In this document: in pieces, positions 1-10,744 of the stretch
Layout: every line of letters begins with the position of its first letter
Position numbering within the stretch: position 1 is the stretch's first letter
Assembly (NCBI GenBank): GCA_029259335.1
Contig: JAPDIY010000008.1
Coordinates: forward strand, 1 to 64,000
Origin: Archaeoglobi archaeon
Lineage (GTDB): Archaea; Halobacteriota; Archaeoglobi; Archaeoglobales; Archaeoglobaceae
DNA length: 64,000 nucleotides
Direction of reading: 5' to 3'
The notes under the pieces: model-generated
What the model was told of the DNA's origin: nothing
The model's input: only the letters and a program-made list of their open reading frames with translations
The model's database searches: none
Made by a program: the position numbers and the translations under genes

Positions 1-927
1 TTTCATCAAATCCTCCTGCTCTTTCCTGCTGGTAGCAACGAAAACTTCAATCGCCCCGTACTTTTCCGCAATTCTTGCAGCCTCCTCAGCCTCCTCGAAT
101 CTCTCGAATACCATGAGCAGGTGTGCCTCTCCATCTCTGCTCACCCATCTCCTCCCGCTAACCCTCTCTCCGATCTCCACTGCCTTCCTTTCCATGAATT
201 CAAGGGCGAGAGGAAGCATTTTTACCGAAACCTCAATAACGCAGTTCAGAGCCTCCTTCATAGTCCTGAAGGGTACTCCCAGCACAGTTATTTCCCTCAT
301 CGCCGGAAAAAGGCGGATGATGGCCCTGGTTACCACGCCCAAGGTGCCTTCGCTGCCGACCATCAGATGCAGCAGAGAGTAGCCACTTGAGTTCTTTATC
401 GTCTTTCCACCAAGTTTCAGAATTCTGCCATCTGCCAGCACAACTTCGAGGCCGAGAACGTAGTTCCTCATTGTCCCATACTTGAGCGCCCTCACACCCC
501 CAGCGTTTGTGGCAATCATCCCACCAACAGTCGCTGTTTCAGCACCCGGATGGGGAGGAAAGCTCAAATGGTGTTTGTAAGCCGTATCATCAAGTTGCTT
601 TAAAGTAACACCTGCTCCACACAGAGCAACTCTGTTTTCTATATCAACCTCAATTTCCGTCATTCTCTCCGTCGAGAGTACTATTCCCTCCTCTGTCGGT
701 ATTGCTCCGCCACTCAAACCCGTTCCACCACCTCTGGTGAATACTGGGATGTTATTTGCGTTTGCAAACCTCAATATCCTGGAAACTTCTTTTGCATCTG
801 CAGGTTTAACAACCACAAAGTTCTCGGCAGGTTTGGGAGCTATAAGAGGGGGAGTCTCATCGTATCTGTACGAATCCGATGCTGAAAAGACATCACAGAT
901 TTTGCCAAGCTCCTCGATCCATCCCAT
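1..927 (-). CDS. FAD-linked oxidase (GlcD / D-lactate dehydrogenase-like), C-terminus truncated by window edge
   Basis: Minus-strand translation from CAT at 925-927 gives MGWIEELGKICDVFSASDSYRYDETPPLIAPKPAENFVVV...FTRGGGTGLSGGAIPTEEGIVLSTERM...HPGAETATVGGMIATNAGGVRALKYG, a typical PCMH/FAD-binding type 4 motif; no stop before position 1 (absent from ORF track because it runs off the edge). Confidence 0.88.
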   Translation of the reverse strand, partial: MGWIEELGKICDVFSASDSYRYDETPPLIAPKPAENFVVVKPADAKEVSRILRFANANNIPVFTRGGGTGLSGGAIPTEEGIVLSTERMTEIEVDIENRVALCGAGVTLKQLDDTAYKHHLSFPPHPGAETATVGGMIATNAGGVRALKYGTMRNYVLGLEVVLADGRILKLGGKTIKNSSGYSLLHLMVGSEGTLGVVTRAIIRLFPAMREITVLGVPFRTMKEALNCVIEVSVKMLPLALEFMERKAVEIGERVSGRRWVSRDGEAHLLMVFERFEEAEEAARIAEKYGAIEVFVATSRKEQEDLMK

Positions 928-941
928 AAAAAATGGTGTAA

Positions 942-2255
942 TTAGAATTTAAGAACTCTTGCCGCAACGATAACCGGATCCCAGATTGGAGTGAATGGAG
1001 GAGCATAGCCGAGATCGGCAAAGAAAACATCCTTTGTTGTAAAACCTGCCTGAATCATTGCAGCAAAAACGTTCACTCTCATTGCAACATCTGCTCCAAG
1101 TATCTGTGCTCCCAAAATTCTGTTTGTCTCCTTCTCAGCTACAACCTTCAGCCATGTATCTTTCGCTCCGGGATAGTAGTGGACTCTCGTCTTCGCACTA
1201 ATCATGACCGTTTTCACATCAAAACCATCTTTGACAGCTTCTCTCTCAGTTAGACCGGTTGAACCGATCTCAAGGTCAAAGAACTTGGTTAACTGCGTTC
1301 CCAACACTCCCGGAAACTCGATGTCTCCACCTGCAGCATTCACTCCAGCCACGTAACCCATTTTATTCCCACCAGGAGCGAGTGCTATCCACACTCTCTT
1401 TTTCGTTAGCATGTGGGTCGTCTCAGCGCAATCGCCTGCAGCGTACACGTTCTCAACACTAGTCTGCATTCTGCTGTTTGTCCAGATTGCCCTTGTTTCT
1501 CCAATTTTGCATCCAAGCTGCTCCGCAATTTCTGTGTTCGGCTTAACTCCAGTTGCAACAATGACCAAGTCGGCAGGATACTCTCCTTTGTCAGTAACAA
1601 CCTTCTCTGCCTTTTCTTTCCCCTCTATCGCTACTGCATGCTCGTTCATTCTCAAATTCACTTTCTCAGCCATTTTTTCCTTGATAATCTTGCCCATCTC
1701 CTCATCAAATCGAGGTAAAGGATAATCGTAGATTCCGATTAGCGTTACATTCTTGTTGAGGGCTGCAAAAGCTTCCGACATTTCGACGCCAATATATCCG
1801 GCACCAATGACCACAACATTCTTTGCATCTCTACTCGCTGCTTTTATCGCATCTGCGTCTGGCGGAAGATCTGCTGTAAAAACGTTTTTGAGATTGATAC
1901 CATCTATAGGTGGTATTCGGGGTGAAGCACCAGTTGCAATAATCAACCTGTCCCAGTCGTAATTGCTCTCCTTTCCATTCTCCTCTACCCTCACATACCC
2001 ATCTCCCGCCTCCACAACCTTGGCGTTGATATGTAAATCAATTCCCCTCTTCTCCCTGAAAAATTCTGGAGGATAGTACATCAGCTCTTTGCTCGACTCG
2101 GCAAGCCCCTCAACAACATAGGGTATACCGCATGGAGCATGGCTGACAAAACTAGTTTCTTCAAAAACCTTCACATCCCATTCAGGCCTCAAAGCCTTTA
2201 CTCTCGAAGCAGCACTCATCCCTGCTGCTCCACCGCCAATAACAACAACTTTCAT
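942..2255 (-). CDS. CoA-disulfide reductase / NADH oxidase-like FAD-dependent pyridine nucleotide-disulfide oxidoreductase
   Basis: N-terminal [12 protein letters not shown] dinucleotide fold, SHAPCGIPY active-site region, second GAGYIGVEM fold, C-terminal dimerisation domain. Confidence 0.9.
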   Translation of the reverse strand: MKVVVIGGGAAGMSAASRVKALRPEWDVKVFEETSFVSHAPCGIPYVVEGLAESSKELMYYPPEFFREKRGIDLHINAKVVEAGDGYVRVEENGKESNYDWDRLIIATGASPRIPPIDGINLKNVFTADLPPDADAIKAASRDAKNVVVIGAGYIGVEMSEAFAALNKNVTLIGIYDYPLPRFDEEMGKIIKEKMAEKVNLRMNEHAVAIEGKEKAEKVVTDKGEYPADLVIVATGVKPNTEIAEQLGCKIGETRAIWTNSRMQTSVENVYAAGDCAETTHMLTKKRVWIALAPGGNKMGYVAGVNAAGGDIEFPGVLGTQLTKFFDLEIGSTGLTEREAVKDGFDVKTVMISAKTRVHYYPGAKDTWLKVVAEKETNRILGAQILGADVAMRVNVFAAMIQAGFTTKDVFFADLGYAPPFTPIWDPVIVAARVLKF

Positions 2256-2378
2256 GCTTTATTCTTTCCCATAACCAATTTATGCTTTTCGCGGTTTTGA
2301 CAGATTTAACTATTCTTTTCGCTCACCGCTGAGGAAAGCATAATTTTTAAATATTCGACCGAACAATTAAATTATAGA

Positions 2379-2786
2379 ATGCGAATCCCTACTAAATTCG
2401 TGCTACTTGCGCTGTATATAATTTTACTGTATCTTGCCCTAACTAATCATCAATTCCAAGAATTCGCAGGTCTAAGTAGCTTTGAGAGTAACCTAAAGGA
2501 GAATCTAACCAAGAAAAATCTGAATTCTTCCACAAGCACACTAGATATGATAGAAAACATATTCAACCTCGGAACACCGGAATCTTTAAAACCATTTGTT
2601 GGCGAACTTTTGAAAGTTTACGAAAGGAATTTCTCGGAGTATGTGTCAAATCCTGCCTCTGTCGAGAACATAAACATGACTAACATCAGTAAATCTCTCC
2701 AGAATTTAAAGAATCCACAGCAAGAGTTAAATAACGTGGTCAACAGAGTGCTGGAATTTTTCAAACAGGAAATTTATAACCAGTAA
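2379..2786 (+). CDS. Hypothetical protein with N-terminal signal anchor
   Basis: 135-aa ORF; hydrophobic N-terminus KFVLLALYIILLYLAL followed by a polar region; no recognised domain. Confidence 0.55.
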   Translation: MRIPTKFVLLALYIILLYLALTNHQFQEFAGLSSFESNLKENLTKKNLNSSTSTLDMIENIFNLGTPESLKPFVGELLKVYERNFSEYVSNPASVENINMTNISKSLQNLKNPQQELNNVVNRVLEFFKQEIYNQ

Positions 2787-2802
2787 CTCCCCACGTCGTT
2801 TC

Positions 2803-3624
2803 ATGATAATAACAGACGACCACATGCACCTCTACAATCACCTCAGGTTAAAGGCTCTGGAGCAGTTTAAGGAGGCTGGAGGTACGCACGTTTTACTCGT
2901 CTCCCTGCTCTGTCACCACTATGATGTGAGGCCGAATTCCGGCAAAGACTTTGCTGAAGTATTTGACAGACATGTAAACTTGGTTGAAAAAGCAAACAAA
3001 ATCGTTAAGGCCTATGCTGTTCTGAGCGTGCACCCAGCGGAGATTACGGTAATTGGCGGAAGATTGGGATTTGAAAGAGCGGCTGAAATTATGAAGGAGG
3101 CTCTGGACTTGGCAGGGAAATACGTTGAGGAGGGAAAAGCCATTGCCATAAAATCAGGCCGCCCTCATTATCCTGTGAGCAAGCAGATATGGAAGCTTAG
3201 CAATGAGGTTCTTATGCACGCCTTTGAGGTTGCGAAGGATGTCGGATGCGCAGTGCAGCTTCACACTGAGAGTTATACGAAAGAAGGGATGATTGAGATC
3301 GCTGAGATGGCCGACAGGGTTGGGTTGAGGAGGAAAAAGGTTGTAAAGCACTTCTCACCGCCAAGAGTTAAGGAGTTCGAGGAGATCGGAATTTTTCCCT
3401 CGGTTCTTGCTGGAAATGACAACGTCTTAAAGGCAGCGGAGCAGGGAGACAGGTTCATGGTCGAGACGGACTACATAGACGACAGAAAAAGGCCTGGAGC
3501 TGTTCTTGGGCCGAAAACCGTTCCGAGAAAGATAAGAGAACTTCTTGAGAGGGGTTATGACGAAGATTTCGTTTACAAAATCTGTGCTGAAAATGTAGCG
3601 AAGGTTTACGGTGTTGATCTATGA
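2803..3624 (+). CDS. TatD-related metal-dependent hydrolase (archaeal type)
   Basis: [12 protein letters not shown] start, VQLHTES and VKHFSPP motifs, [10 protein letters not shown]-terminal metal site. Confidence 0.82.
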   Translation: MIITDDHMHLYNHLRLKALEQFKEAGGTHVLLVSLLCHHYDVRPNSGKDFAEVFDRHVNLVEKANKIVKAYAVLSVHPAEITVIGGRLGFERAAEIMKEALDLAGKYVEEGKAIAIKSGRPHYPVSKQIWKLSNEVLMHAFEVAKDVGCAVQLHTESYTKEGMIEIAEMADRVGLRRKKVVKHFSPPRVKEFEEIGIFPSVLAGNDNVLKAAEQGDRFMVETDYIDDRKRPGAVLGPKTVPRKIRELLERGYDEDFVYKICAENVAKVYGVDL

Positions 3625-4535
3625 GGGGAGATTTTGCAGTCATCAGCGCGAAAAAGTCGCTCGAAAGAAGAGGTTTTGGAGTTAAGAGGGGAGACAAAAT
3701 ATACCTCCATCCTTTGGAGGCAGTGTATCTTCAGATCAAGGGGCTTGTAAGCTTTGGAGAACTTGAGGAGGTTCTTGAATGGGCTAGATCCAGAATGGAG
3801 GATTTTTCCACCTACTATTTTGTCTATGAAGACCTGAGGGAAAGGGGGAACAGGGTAAAGATTCAGGGGGAGTATTTGCTCACAAAAAAGGCATATCTTC
3901 CAGTTTCCGAAAGAGAGGTGGTCAAAGTACCCGATCTCGCAAGAAAAGCCCTGAAATTTGACGATTTCAGGTTGGCCGTTGTTGACGAGGAATCCGAGAT
4001 AACATACTATCGCGTTTACCAGCCTGATATGACGGGGGAGCAGAGGGAGGAACTACCGGAAATCAGAGGAATACTGATGAAGGACAGAGTATTAACTCAG
4101 AACACAGAGATTTTCTCGAAATACTTTTATGGTAGCGAGAAGGGCGAGTTGGTTGCACTCTCAATGATCGAAAGTGTTTATCTGGCCGAAAGGGGGGCTT
4201 TGAAGTTGGTCAACGCAGACGAGGATGAGCTGAGAAGAAGGGCAAGGGAGGTTGAAGTGGATTTTGACAGGAAGTACGAGGTTTACAGAGATTTGAAGAA
4301 CAGAAATTTTGTCGTTAAAACTGGATTTAAGTTCGGCAGCGATTTCAGAGTTTACAGGAAGGTTGAAAACGTTGAGGATCTACCCCATTCCCAGTACCTT
4401 GTTGACATTGCTGACGATAAAGAGATGAAGCTAAGTGAGATTGCAAGAGCTGTCAGATTGGCGCAGAATGTAAGAAAGAGAATGGTTTTTGCTTACGATG
4501 ATGGTTATCTCTGCATTGAGAGGGTGAGAGTGTGA
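3621..4535 (+). CDS. endA: tRNA-splicing endonuclease (two-repeat, homodimer-type)
   Basis: 304 aa with duplicated endonuclease unit; C-terminal [29 protein letters not shown]...PHSQYLVDI...[14 protein letters not shown] is characteristic of archaeal EndA. Confidence 0.9.
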   Translation: MRGDFAVISAKKSLERRGFGVKRGDKIYLHPLEAVYLQIKGLVSFGELEEVLEWARSRMEDFSTYYFVYEDLRERGNRVKIQGEYLLTKKAYLPVSEREVVKVPDLARKALKFDDFRLAVVDEESEITYYRVYQPDMTGEQREELPEIRGILMKDRVLTQNTEIFSKYFYGSEKGELVALSMIESVYLAERGALKLVNADEDELRRRAREVEVDFDRKYEVYRDLKNRNFVVKTGFKFGSDFRVYRKVENVEDLPHSQYLVDIADDKEMKLSEIARAVRLAQNVRKRMVFAYDDGYLCIERVRV

Positions 4536-5065
4536 AGGTCGTTGTCGGCTCCACGAATCCTACAAAGGTTGAGGGAGCTAAGCTTGCTTTCGAGCAATAC
4601 TTTGAGGATGTGGAGGTTGAGAGCGTGGAGATTAAAACTACCGTTTCTCCACAGCCATTTGACGACGATACGATTAAAGGTGCGATTGAGAGAGCGGTTA
4701 AATGCTATTCCGCTGAGTTCGACTTCTCAGTGGGTATTGAGGCTGGCCTCTTCAGGTTTGAGGGTACAATTTCGGGCTACATTGACTTTCAGGTTGCCGC
4801 CATTTACAATGGACAGGTTTACACGCTTGGGTTTGGGCCTGGATTTGAGTACCCAAAATCCGTTGTTGACGAGGTGATGAAGGGGAAAGAGGTCGGGGAG
4901 GTTATGTCGAGGCTTTCGGGAATAGAGAATCTTGGAAGGAAGGTCGGCGCTGTGCATTATCTGAGCAAGGGGAAAATATCGAGGTCAGAGTTATCGAGGC
5001 TGGCAGTTACAATGGCCCTGATCCCGTGGCTGAATAGAGAACTTTACTATGAAAGTAATCCGTAA
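4532..5065 (+). CDS. Inosine/xanthosine triphosphatase (YjjX/DUF84 family)
   Basis: [24 protein letters not shown]...VGIEAGL...[12 protein letters not shown] start overlaps the endA stop. Confidence 0.85.
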   Translation: MKVVVGSTNPTKVEGAKLAFEQYFEDVEVESVEIKTTVSPQPFDDDTIKGAIERAVKCYSAEFDFSVGIEAGLFRFEGTISGYIDFQVAAIYNGQVYTLGFGPGFEYPKSVVDEVMKGKEVGEVMSRLSGIENLGRKVGAVHYLSKGKISRSELSRLAVTMALIPWLNRELYYESNP

Positions 5066-5858
5066 ATTCGATCCCTGGAAGTCAGAGCTATGCACATGCC
5101 CTGAAAAATACTCTTTCAACCCCTATACCGGCTGCGCTCATCAGTGCCTCTACTGCTACGCAACCTACATACCCCGATTTTACCATCTCAGAGAGAAGAA
5201 AAATCTGTTCAGGGATTTTGAAAGAGATCTGAAGGATTTACCAGAAAACTCTCTGATCTCGATGTCAAACAGTTCAGATCCCTATCCGCCAGTTGAGAGA
5301 GAAAGAAAGGTGACAAGAAAATGCCTTGAGATCCTCAGAGATTACGATGTGAGGTTGCTGGTTGTGACCAAGAGCGATATTGTTGTTAGAGACGCTGATA
5401 TTCTGTCCGAAATGAGGTGCGCGGTTAGCATCACCATTACAGGCCTTGATTTACTCGAACCTAACGCTCCTCCGACTGAAAAGAGAATTGAAGCAATAAA
5501 GAATCTCAAGGACTTTGGCATTCCAGTTATTCTACGTTTCGACCCCATAGTTCCCGGTTTGAATGAAAGTAGAATGGATATAATCGAAAAATGCATGCCT
5601 GATCACGTTGTGACTTCAACCCTCAAACTGAAACCGGACTCTCTTGCAAGGGTTTCGAGTGTGCTGCCGGAGATAAAAACAATTTATCAGCGCGGCGAGA
5701 AGGTTGGCAGATACACGTACCTGAAGAGGGAAAAAAGATATGAGATGCTCAAAAGAGTTGAAAAATACTGTAGAGACTTGGGCATAAGCTGTGCTTTTTG
5801 CAGAGAAGGCTTCGAGTTCGATGCGAAATCCTGTGACGGAAGTCATCTGATTAAATGA
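5049..5858 (+). CDS. Radical SAM protein (SPL/photolyase-like family)
   Basis: YTGCAHQCLYCYATY CxxxCxxC cluster motif, SNSSDPYPPVE, ILRFDPIVPG. Confidence 0.85.
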   Translation: MKVIRKFDPWKSELCTCPEKYSFNPYTGCAHQCLYCYATYIPRFYHLREKKNLFRDFERDLKDLPENSLISMSNSSDPYPPVERERKVTRKCLEILRDYDVRLLVVTKSDIVVRDADILSEMRCAVSITITGLDLLEPNAPPTEKRIEAIKNLKDFGIPVILRFDPIVPGLNESRMDIIEKCMPDHVVTSTLKLKPDSLARVSSVLPEIKTIYQRGEKVGRYTYLKREKRYEMLKRVEKYCRDLGISCAFCREGFEFDAKSCDGSHLIK

Positions 5859-5927
5859 TAGCACAAATAACACGTTAAATAGGCTGGAAAATTTTTAAAT
5901 ATTTTTCCCAGAAAAGAGAATCGGGAG

Positions 5928-6401
5928 GTGCAAAATTTGAGCCTTGCCAGACTGTTTCTTCATGAAAGAACAGTAGAGATAATACTTAGAATTCTCGAAG
6001 CTGAGGAAGCAAATGAGAAAATTTATCCTCTCCAGATTTCTAACGATATAGGCTCTCCATACAGTTACATTTCAAAAGTTCTGAGCGAGTTCGAGAAAAA
6101 CTCGATTGTTGAGAGCAGGGTTGAGGGAAGGATGAGAGTGATCTCCCTAACCCCATACGGCAGGAAAGTAGCAATAATGCTGCGAGAACTGAAAAAAGAG
6201 CTTGAGAAGGACTTCAACGCAAGGAGAAAGCTAGACATACTAAAGGAAGTTGCACTGAATGGTAAAAAGGATTGGAGAGTGTTTCTGCCCGTCATTGCTG
6301 AACTTGAAATTCTGAGGAACTCAACTGATGACAGGGAGGTTATTAAAGAGGTTGAAAACATGATTGGCAAGGTCGAAAAGATGATTGAGGAGGTAGTATG
6401 A
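5928..6401 (+). CDS. Winged-helix transcriptional regulator (MarR-like)
   Basis: ISNDIGSPYSYISKVLSEFEKNSIVESRVEGRMRVISLTPYGRKVA wHTH pattern; stop overlaps next start (ATGA). Confidence 0.75.
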   Translation: MQNLSLARLFLHERTVEIILRILEAEEANEKIYPLQISNDIGSPYSYISKVLSEFEKNSIVESRVEGRMRVISLTPYGRKVAIMLRELKKELEKDFNARRKLDILKEVALNGKKDWRVFLPVIAELEILRNSTDDREVIKEVENMIGKVEKMIEEVV

Positions 6402-7609
6402 AGGTACTGGACATTGTGGAGAGTTACAGAGATAACATGGTCAAAACCCTCTGCGATCTTATTGAGTTAAAGGCAATTCCTCCAGAATTTGGTGGTGATG
6501 GAGAGTTTAAGAAGGCTGAATACCTGATGAGATACCTTGATGGGTTCGATTACGTGGAGAGGTTTGATGTAGAAGATGAGAGAGTTAGCGATGGGCTGAG
6601 GCCGAATATTGTTGCCAAAATCAACGGTGCCCTTGAAAAAACAATCTGGATTATCGCTCATCTCGATGTTGTTCCTGAGGGTGATGAGAGGCTCTGGAAC
6701 ACCCCGCCATTCAAGGGCGTTGTGAAGGATGGTAGAATTTACGGAAGGGGGAGCGAAGACAACGGGCAGAGTGTTGTTTCATCACTTTTTGCGGCAAAAT
6801 CCATAATAGACAGCGGTTTAACTCCAAAATACAGTTTTGGAGTTGTTTATGTTGCAGATGAGGAAGCCGGGAGCAATTACGGAATAAAGCACCTCATTAG
6901 TCAGAACATCTTCGGGAAGGAAGACATGTTTGTAATACCCGATGTTGGGACTCCAAAGGGAGATATGATTGAGATTGCCGAGAAGAGCATACTGTGGTTG
7001 AAGTTCAAGGTTTATGGCCAGCAGAGTCATGCGAGCCTTCCGGCTGGTGTTAACGCAGCGAGGAGGGCTATGGAATTCATACTTGATCTCGACAAAAAGC
7101 TTCACTTGAAGTTTGATGCCGAAAACAGACTGTTTATCCCTCCTCACTCCACCTTCGAGCCGACGAAGAGGGAGAAGAATGTAGACAACATAAATACGAT
7201 TCCGGGACTTGATATCAGCTATATGGACTGCAGAGTTATCCCGGACTACGATCTGGATGAGGTTCTTGAGTATGTGGAGGATATCAGGCTTTTCCATGAG
7301 ATGAAGGGAAATGGAAAGATAGAGGTTGAGGTTGTGCAGAAGGTCTCCTCCCCTCCAACTCCTGAGACGGCTGTCATTGTGGAAAGGCTGAAAAAGACAC
7401 TTGAAACACTGAGAGGAGTGAGCCCAAAACTTTATGGCATTGGTGGTAATACCTGTGCTTCATTTTTCAGAAAGAAGGGGTTTACAGAAACAGCAGCGTG
7501 GTGCACTGCAGATGGAGTTGCTCACCAGGCTAACGAGTACTGTGTGATTGACAACATGGTTGAGGATGCGAAGGTTTTCGCAATGCTTGCATTTGATCCT
7601 GAGTATTAA
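6398..7609 (+). CDS. M20-family metallo-hydrolase (ArgE/DapE-like)
   Basis: IIAHLDVVPEGD, GRGSEDNGQ, VADEEAGSNYG, GIGGNTCASFFRKKGF motifs. Confidence 0.88.
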   Translation: MKVLDIVESYRDNMVKTLCDLIELKAIPPEFGGDGEFKKAEYLMRYLDGFDYVERFDVEDERVSDGLRPNIVAKINGALEKTIWIIAHLDVVPEGDERLWNTPPFKGVVKDGRIYGRGSEDNGQSVVSSLFAAKSIIDSGLTPKYSFGVVYVADEEAGSNYGIKHLISQNIFGKEDMFVIPDVGTPKGDMIEIAEKSILWLKFKVYGQQSHASLPAGVNAARRAMEFILDLDKKLHLKFDAENRLFIPPHSTFEPTKREKNVDNINTIPGLDISYMDCRVIPDYDLDEVLEYVEDIRLFHEMKGNGKIEVEVVQKVSSPPTPETAVIVERLKKTLETLRGVSPKLYGIGGNTCASFFRKKGFTETAAWCTADGVAHQANEYCVIDNMVEDAKVFAMLAFDPEY

Positions 7610-7826
7610 TTGGTACCGCTAATTTTTCCCTTTGGAAATTTTGGAGGATTAAAGCTCGAAACCTAGAATCACACACCTAGAAATTCCAGACCGCTGAATT
7701 TTTCAGAAGAAGTATTTAGAAGTCCAAGACTTTAGAAAGTCCAACCAAATACACCTGATTGGCTTAAGGTAAAAAAAGTATTACAGGAAAACGCGACAGA
7801 AAGTTATATAGAAATTGAAAACCAAC

Positions 7827-8058
7827 ATGGATGAAGAAAGGATAGTCGTAAACCCGAAATTATGGCAGGTAAACCGGTCATAAGGGGAACGAGAATTCCG
7901 GTGGATGCTATTATCAGGCGATTAGTGAAGGAATGAGCGTGAAAGAGATACTGGAGGAATATCCGAATCTAAGTAAGGAGGACATTAAAGCGGCTTTGGA
8001 ATATGCTGCAAAAGTGGTTTCCGGAGAAGAAGTGGTACCGCTGGTGGAGAAAGCTTGA
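7827..8058 (+). pseudogene. Frameshifted DUF433-family antitoxin-like gene
   Basis: Reading across two frameshifts (near 7858 and 7920): MDEERIVVNPK/IMAGKPVIRGTRIPVDAII../SEGMSVKEILEEYPNLSKEDIKAALEYAAKVVSGEEVVPLVEKA, the DUF433 consensus. Confidence 0.8.
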
Positions 8059-8326
8059 TGCTGAAGTATATGAACGTACGCTGGGTACGACGTAGTTTTC
8101 GTAGGTTACTAGAAGCTCTCAGCATCAGATGAAGATGTTCTTAAAAAGGCAGAAGAAGAGGGTAAAATCCTGATCAGAGAAGACAAGGATTGGTGAACTG
8201 GTTTTTAGACTGGCAAAAACCTTGAGGGGTGTAATACTCTTAAGAACTTCTACGAGCGATCCGGTGAGAAGACTTAAGTTATTGGAGAGAGTCTTGAAAT
8301 CCATTGAAGTGGAAGACAAGTTGTGA
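8058..8326 (+). pseudogene. Degraded DUF5615 (PIN-like toxin) gene
   Basis: Frame-shifted pieces: GYDVVFVGY* / SASDEDVLKKAEEEGKILIREDKDW* / GELVFRLAKTLRGVILLRTSTSDPVRRLKLLERVLKSIEVEDKL*; start overlaps antitoxin stop (TGATG). Confidence 0.78.
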
Positions 8327-8697
8327 AAGACTATGCCTTGAAAATTCGCAGGATTAAGTACGATTCACAATCGCGATCTTACGACTTATTTACTGCAGCA
8401 CACAACAAGCAGAACAGCCGTCAGCACAGCCAAAGACGCTTGGTGTACAACTTGCTTATGTGCTATCCAAGAAATAGAGTTCTAGAAGATGTTCTAAACT
8501 GCGGACGAGTGCTTGATAAGTACTGTATTCTAACGAGATACCCGAATGGTTCTGAGAAAGCAGCCCCCTTTGAGTACTTTACGGAGGAGGATGCAAGAAG
8601 AGTTTGGATTAGCAGAGACTTTTTTACTCTCTTGCAGAAAACAGAGCCGTGCCGAGAGGGTGATGTGGATATAGCCATTCCTGCTAAAAGAGTATGA
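8323..8697 (+). pseudogene. Probable degenerate HEPN-domain ORF
   Basis: LEDVLNCGRVLDKYCILTRYPNGSEKAAPFEYFTEEDARR matches the C-terminal HEPN pattern (LDKYYIPTRYPNG...PFEYFTEEDA); N-terminal half does not look like a coherent HEPN helix pair. Confidence 0.5.
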
Positions 8698-8810
8698 CAA
8701 ACCCACAGAAAGAGTCCAGATAGCAGGGGCTTCGAAATAGAGTTCCTCGTCGAGTTTTTCCCACCTCGCCAGCGACGATAGACTTTCTACAAGGCTTTTA
8801 GCTTTAATAG

Positions 8811-8931
8811 CGCCCGGGCCGGGATTTGAACCCGAGTCGCGGGCTTTCCGCAGGGTTCAAGGTTTTCATCTTCGCCCTTCCCCGAACCCCACGACAGGCC
8901 CGCATGATAGGCCGGACTACACCACCCGGGC
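8811..8931 (-). tRNA. tRNA-Asp (anticodon GTC) with 46-nt intron (8846-8891) at 37/38
   Basis: Minus strand GCCCGGG...CATGCGGGCCTGTCG|intron|AGCCCGCGACTCGGGTTCAAATCCCGGCCCGGGCG; acceptor GCCCGGG/CCCGGGC, T-arm CGGGTTCAAATCCCG, anticodon stem CGGGC/GCCCG; exon-intron junctions fold as bulge-helix-bulge. Confidence 0.92.
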
Positions 8932-9013
8932 TTCTGACCTGCTTAGGGCTGTTAGATTTTTAAGGATTTTGGTGTTAAATACGACAAACCAACTCGCTCG
9001 ACAGCAAGCAACT

Positions 9014-10657
9014 TTAGGGGTGGGCGTATATTGAAAGAACCTCATCTCCAACCCTCTCAATCCTGCAGAACGCAAACCTTTCAAATTGAACTACTCTTCC
9101 CTCATCCTGTGCAACGTTCCTCTCCACCAGTCCTTCCCATCTTTTCTCTCCGATAACAACACATGGCATGACTTCACTTTCAGGCAGCCAGTGAATAATA
9201 TTTCTGCCCTTCTTAACATCTCCAAGTTCAAAGCCCCTGAACTCTGCCTTACTGTCGAGCAAAACATTGCAGAAATCCTTTAGTCTCACCACCTGACCCC
9301 TAAGCCTCTCGAAATCATCTTTAGTCACATAAACTACCTTCTCTCCCTTCAACCTCCTCTTCGTCCCCTTAGTGGGATTAAGCGGTAGCTCAACATCAAT
9401 TTCCTCAGGCAATCCGTCAATCTCTACCCTGACTGGATCCCAGACAAAAAAGTAGCGGTTAGCTTTGGGATCAACAATCTTCCTGTTCTCCGCATATAAG
9501 TTCTTCAGGCTGATTGAAATATCATTTTCTCCTACCCCGAGCGAGATAAAGAATCTCTTGATTGCCTCGCTCTCAAATCCCCTCCTCCTGAATGCCCTGA
9601 TCGTCGGCAGCCTCGGATCGTCCCAGCCCTCGTACTTTCCGCTATCGATGTCCCTTCTGAGCGAGGAGGTCGAGAGCTTGCCAAACTCGAATATCTTCAC
9701 CCTCCCCCAGTGCTTCGTAACCGGATATTCCCAGCCGAAGTATTGGTAGATGTATCTCTGCCTTCTCTCAGAGTCTATCAAATCCTTGCCTCTGATGATG
9801 TGCGTTATCCCGCAGAGATGATCTTCAATCGCAGACTCAAAATCAAGGGTAGGATAAACTACAAAGCTATCACCGGTTAAGGGATGTGATTCCTTGATTA
9901 TCCTGAAAGCCACCCAGTCCCTTATCGCCGGATCTTTGTGCTTCATATCCGTCTTGATTCTCAGTACCACCTCACCCTCCTCGTATTCTCCATCAAGCAT
10001 TCCCTCCCAGACTTCAAGAGACTCTTCCGGTTCAATATTTCTGTGAGGACATTCAACACCCTTATCCCTGTACTCCTTGAACTCCTTCTGGCTGCAGAAG
10101 CAAGTGTAAGCTTTGTCCATCTCGATCAGCTTTCTGGCGTAGTCATAGTAGAGAGGAATTCTCTTTGACGCGTAAATAACCTCATCCGGCTTATACCCAA
10201 GCCACTCAATATCTTCAAGATACCAGTCGTAAGCTTCGAGCATTGGCCTCTTCGTCCTCGGATCTGTGTCATCAAATCTGACAATGAACTTCCCATCATA
10301 CATCCTTGCATACTCCCCGTTGACAATAATCCCCCTTGCAGAGCCAAGAGTTGGTGGGCCATTGGGGTTGGGAGCGAATCGCATTACAACTTTGCCCTTC
10401 TCCGCCTTCTCTAAGGGCGGTAAAGCGGTCTCCTGCTCCTTCCTTTTCTCTCTTTCTCCTAAATCACCGTACTTCTGAATTAACCTCTCTCTCCCTTTTT
10501 CATCCATGCTCTCAAACTCGTTAATGCACTCCCTGACGATCTCCAGCACCTCCTTCGCCCTACTCCTCAGTTCAGGGTTCTCAGCCATCACCTTACCCAT
10601 CACTGCCTTCTCACTCGCTTTCCCGTATTTTGACGCATTTGCAACCACGTATTTCAT
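9014..10657 (-). CDS. gltX: Glutamyl-tRNA synthetase
   Basis: RFAPNPNGPPTLGSARGIIVNGEYA, RFDDTDPRTKRP, HIIRGKDL; start chosen at MKYVVANASKYGKA rather than the upstream ORF start. Confidence 0.93.
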   Translation of the reverse strand: MKYVVANASKYGKASEKAVMGKVMAENPELRSRAKEVLEIVRECINEFESMDEKGRERLIQKYGDLGEREKRKEQETALPPLEKAEKGKVVMRFAPNPNGPPTLGSARGIIVNGEYARMYDGKFIVRFDDTDPRTKRPMLEAYDWYLEDIEWLGYKPDEVIYASKRIPLYYDYARKLIEMDKAYTCFCSQKEFKEYRDKGVECPHRNIEPEESLEVWEGMLDGEYEEGEVVLRIKTDMKHKDPAIRDWVAFRIIKESHPLTGDSFVVYPTLDFESAIEDHLCGITHIIRGKDLIDSERRQRYIYQYFGWEYPVTKHWGRVKIFEFGKLSTSSLRRDIDSGKYEGWDDPRLPTIRAFRRRGFESEAIKRFFISLGVGENDISISLKNLYAENRKIVDPKANRYFFVWDPVRVEIDGLPEEIDVELPLNPTKGTKRRLKGEKVVYVTKDDFERLRGQVVRLKDFCNVLLDSKAEFRGFELGDVKKGRNIIHWLPESEVMPCVVIGEKRWEGLVERNVAQDEGRVVQFERFAFCRIERVGDEVLSIYAHP

Positions 10658-10744
10658 TATCAAATCTTTCACGAATAACGGCCGAGGGATAGAAATATAA
10701 AGACTGTGAAAAAGAGTTAAAAGACAGAAGACTACCAAAGAGAG

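Noticed and set aside
1411-1725. Plus-strand ORFs of 60-110 aa inside the minus-strand CoA-disulfide reductase-like gene
   Set aside because: Antisense shadows of a well-supported gene; same reasoning applied to most short ORFs overlapping strong CDSs throughout the window.
9014-10738. Extended gltX start adding MVVFCLLTLFHSLYISIPRPLFVKDLI
   Set aside because: Extension is hydrophobic and unlike GluRS N-termini, and it overlaps the promoter of the divergent DUF401 gene; start set at 10657.
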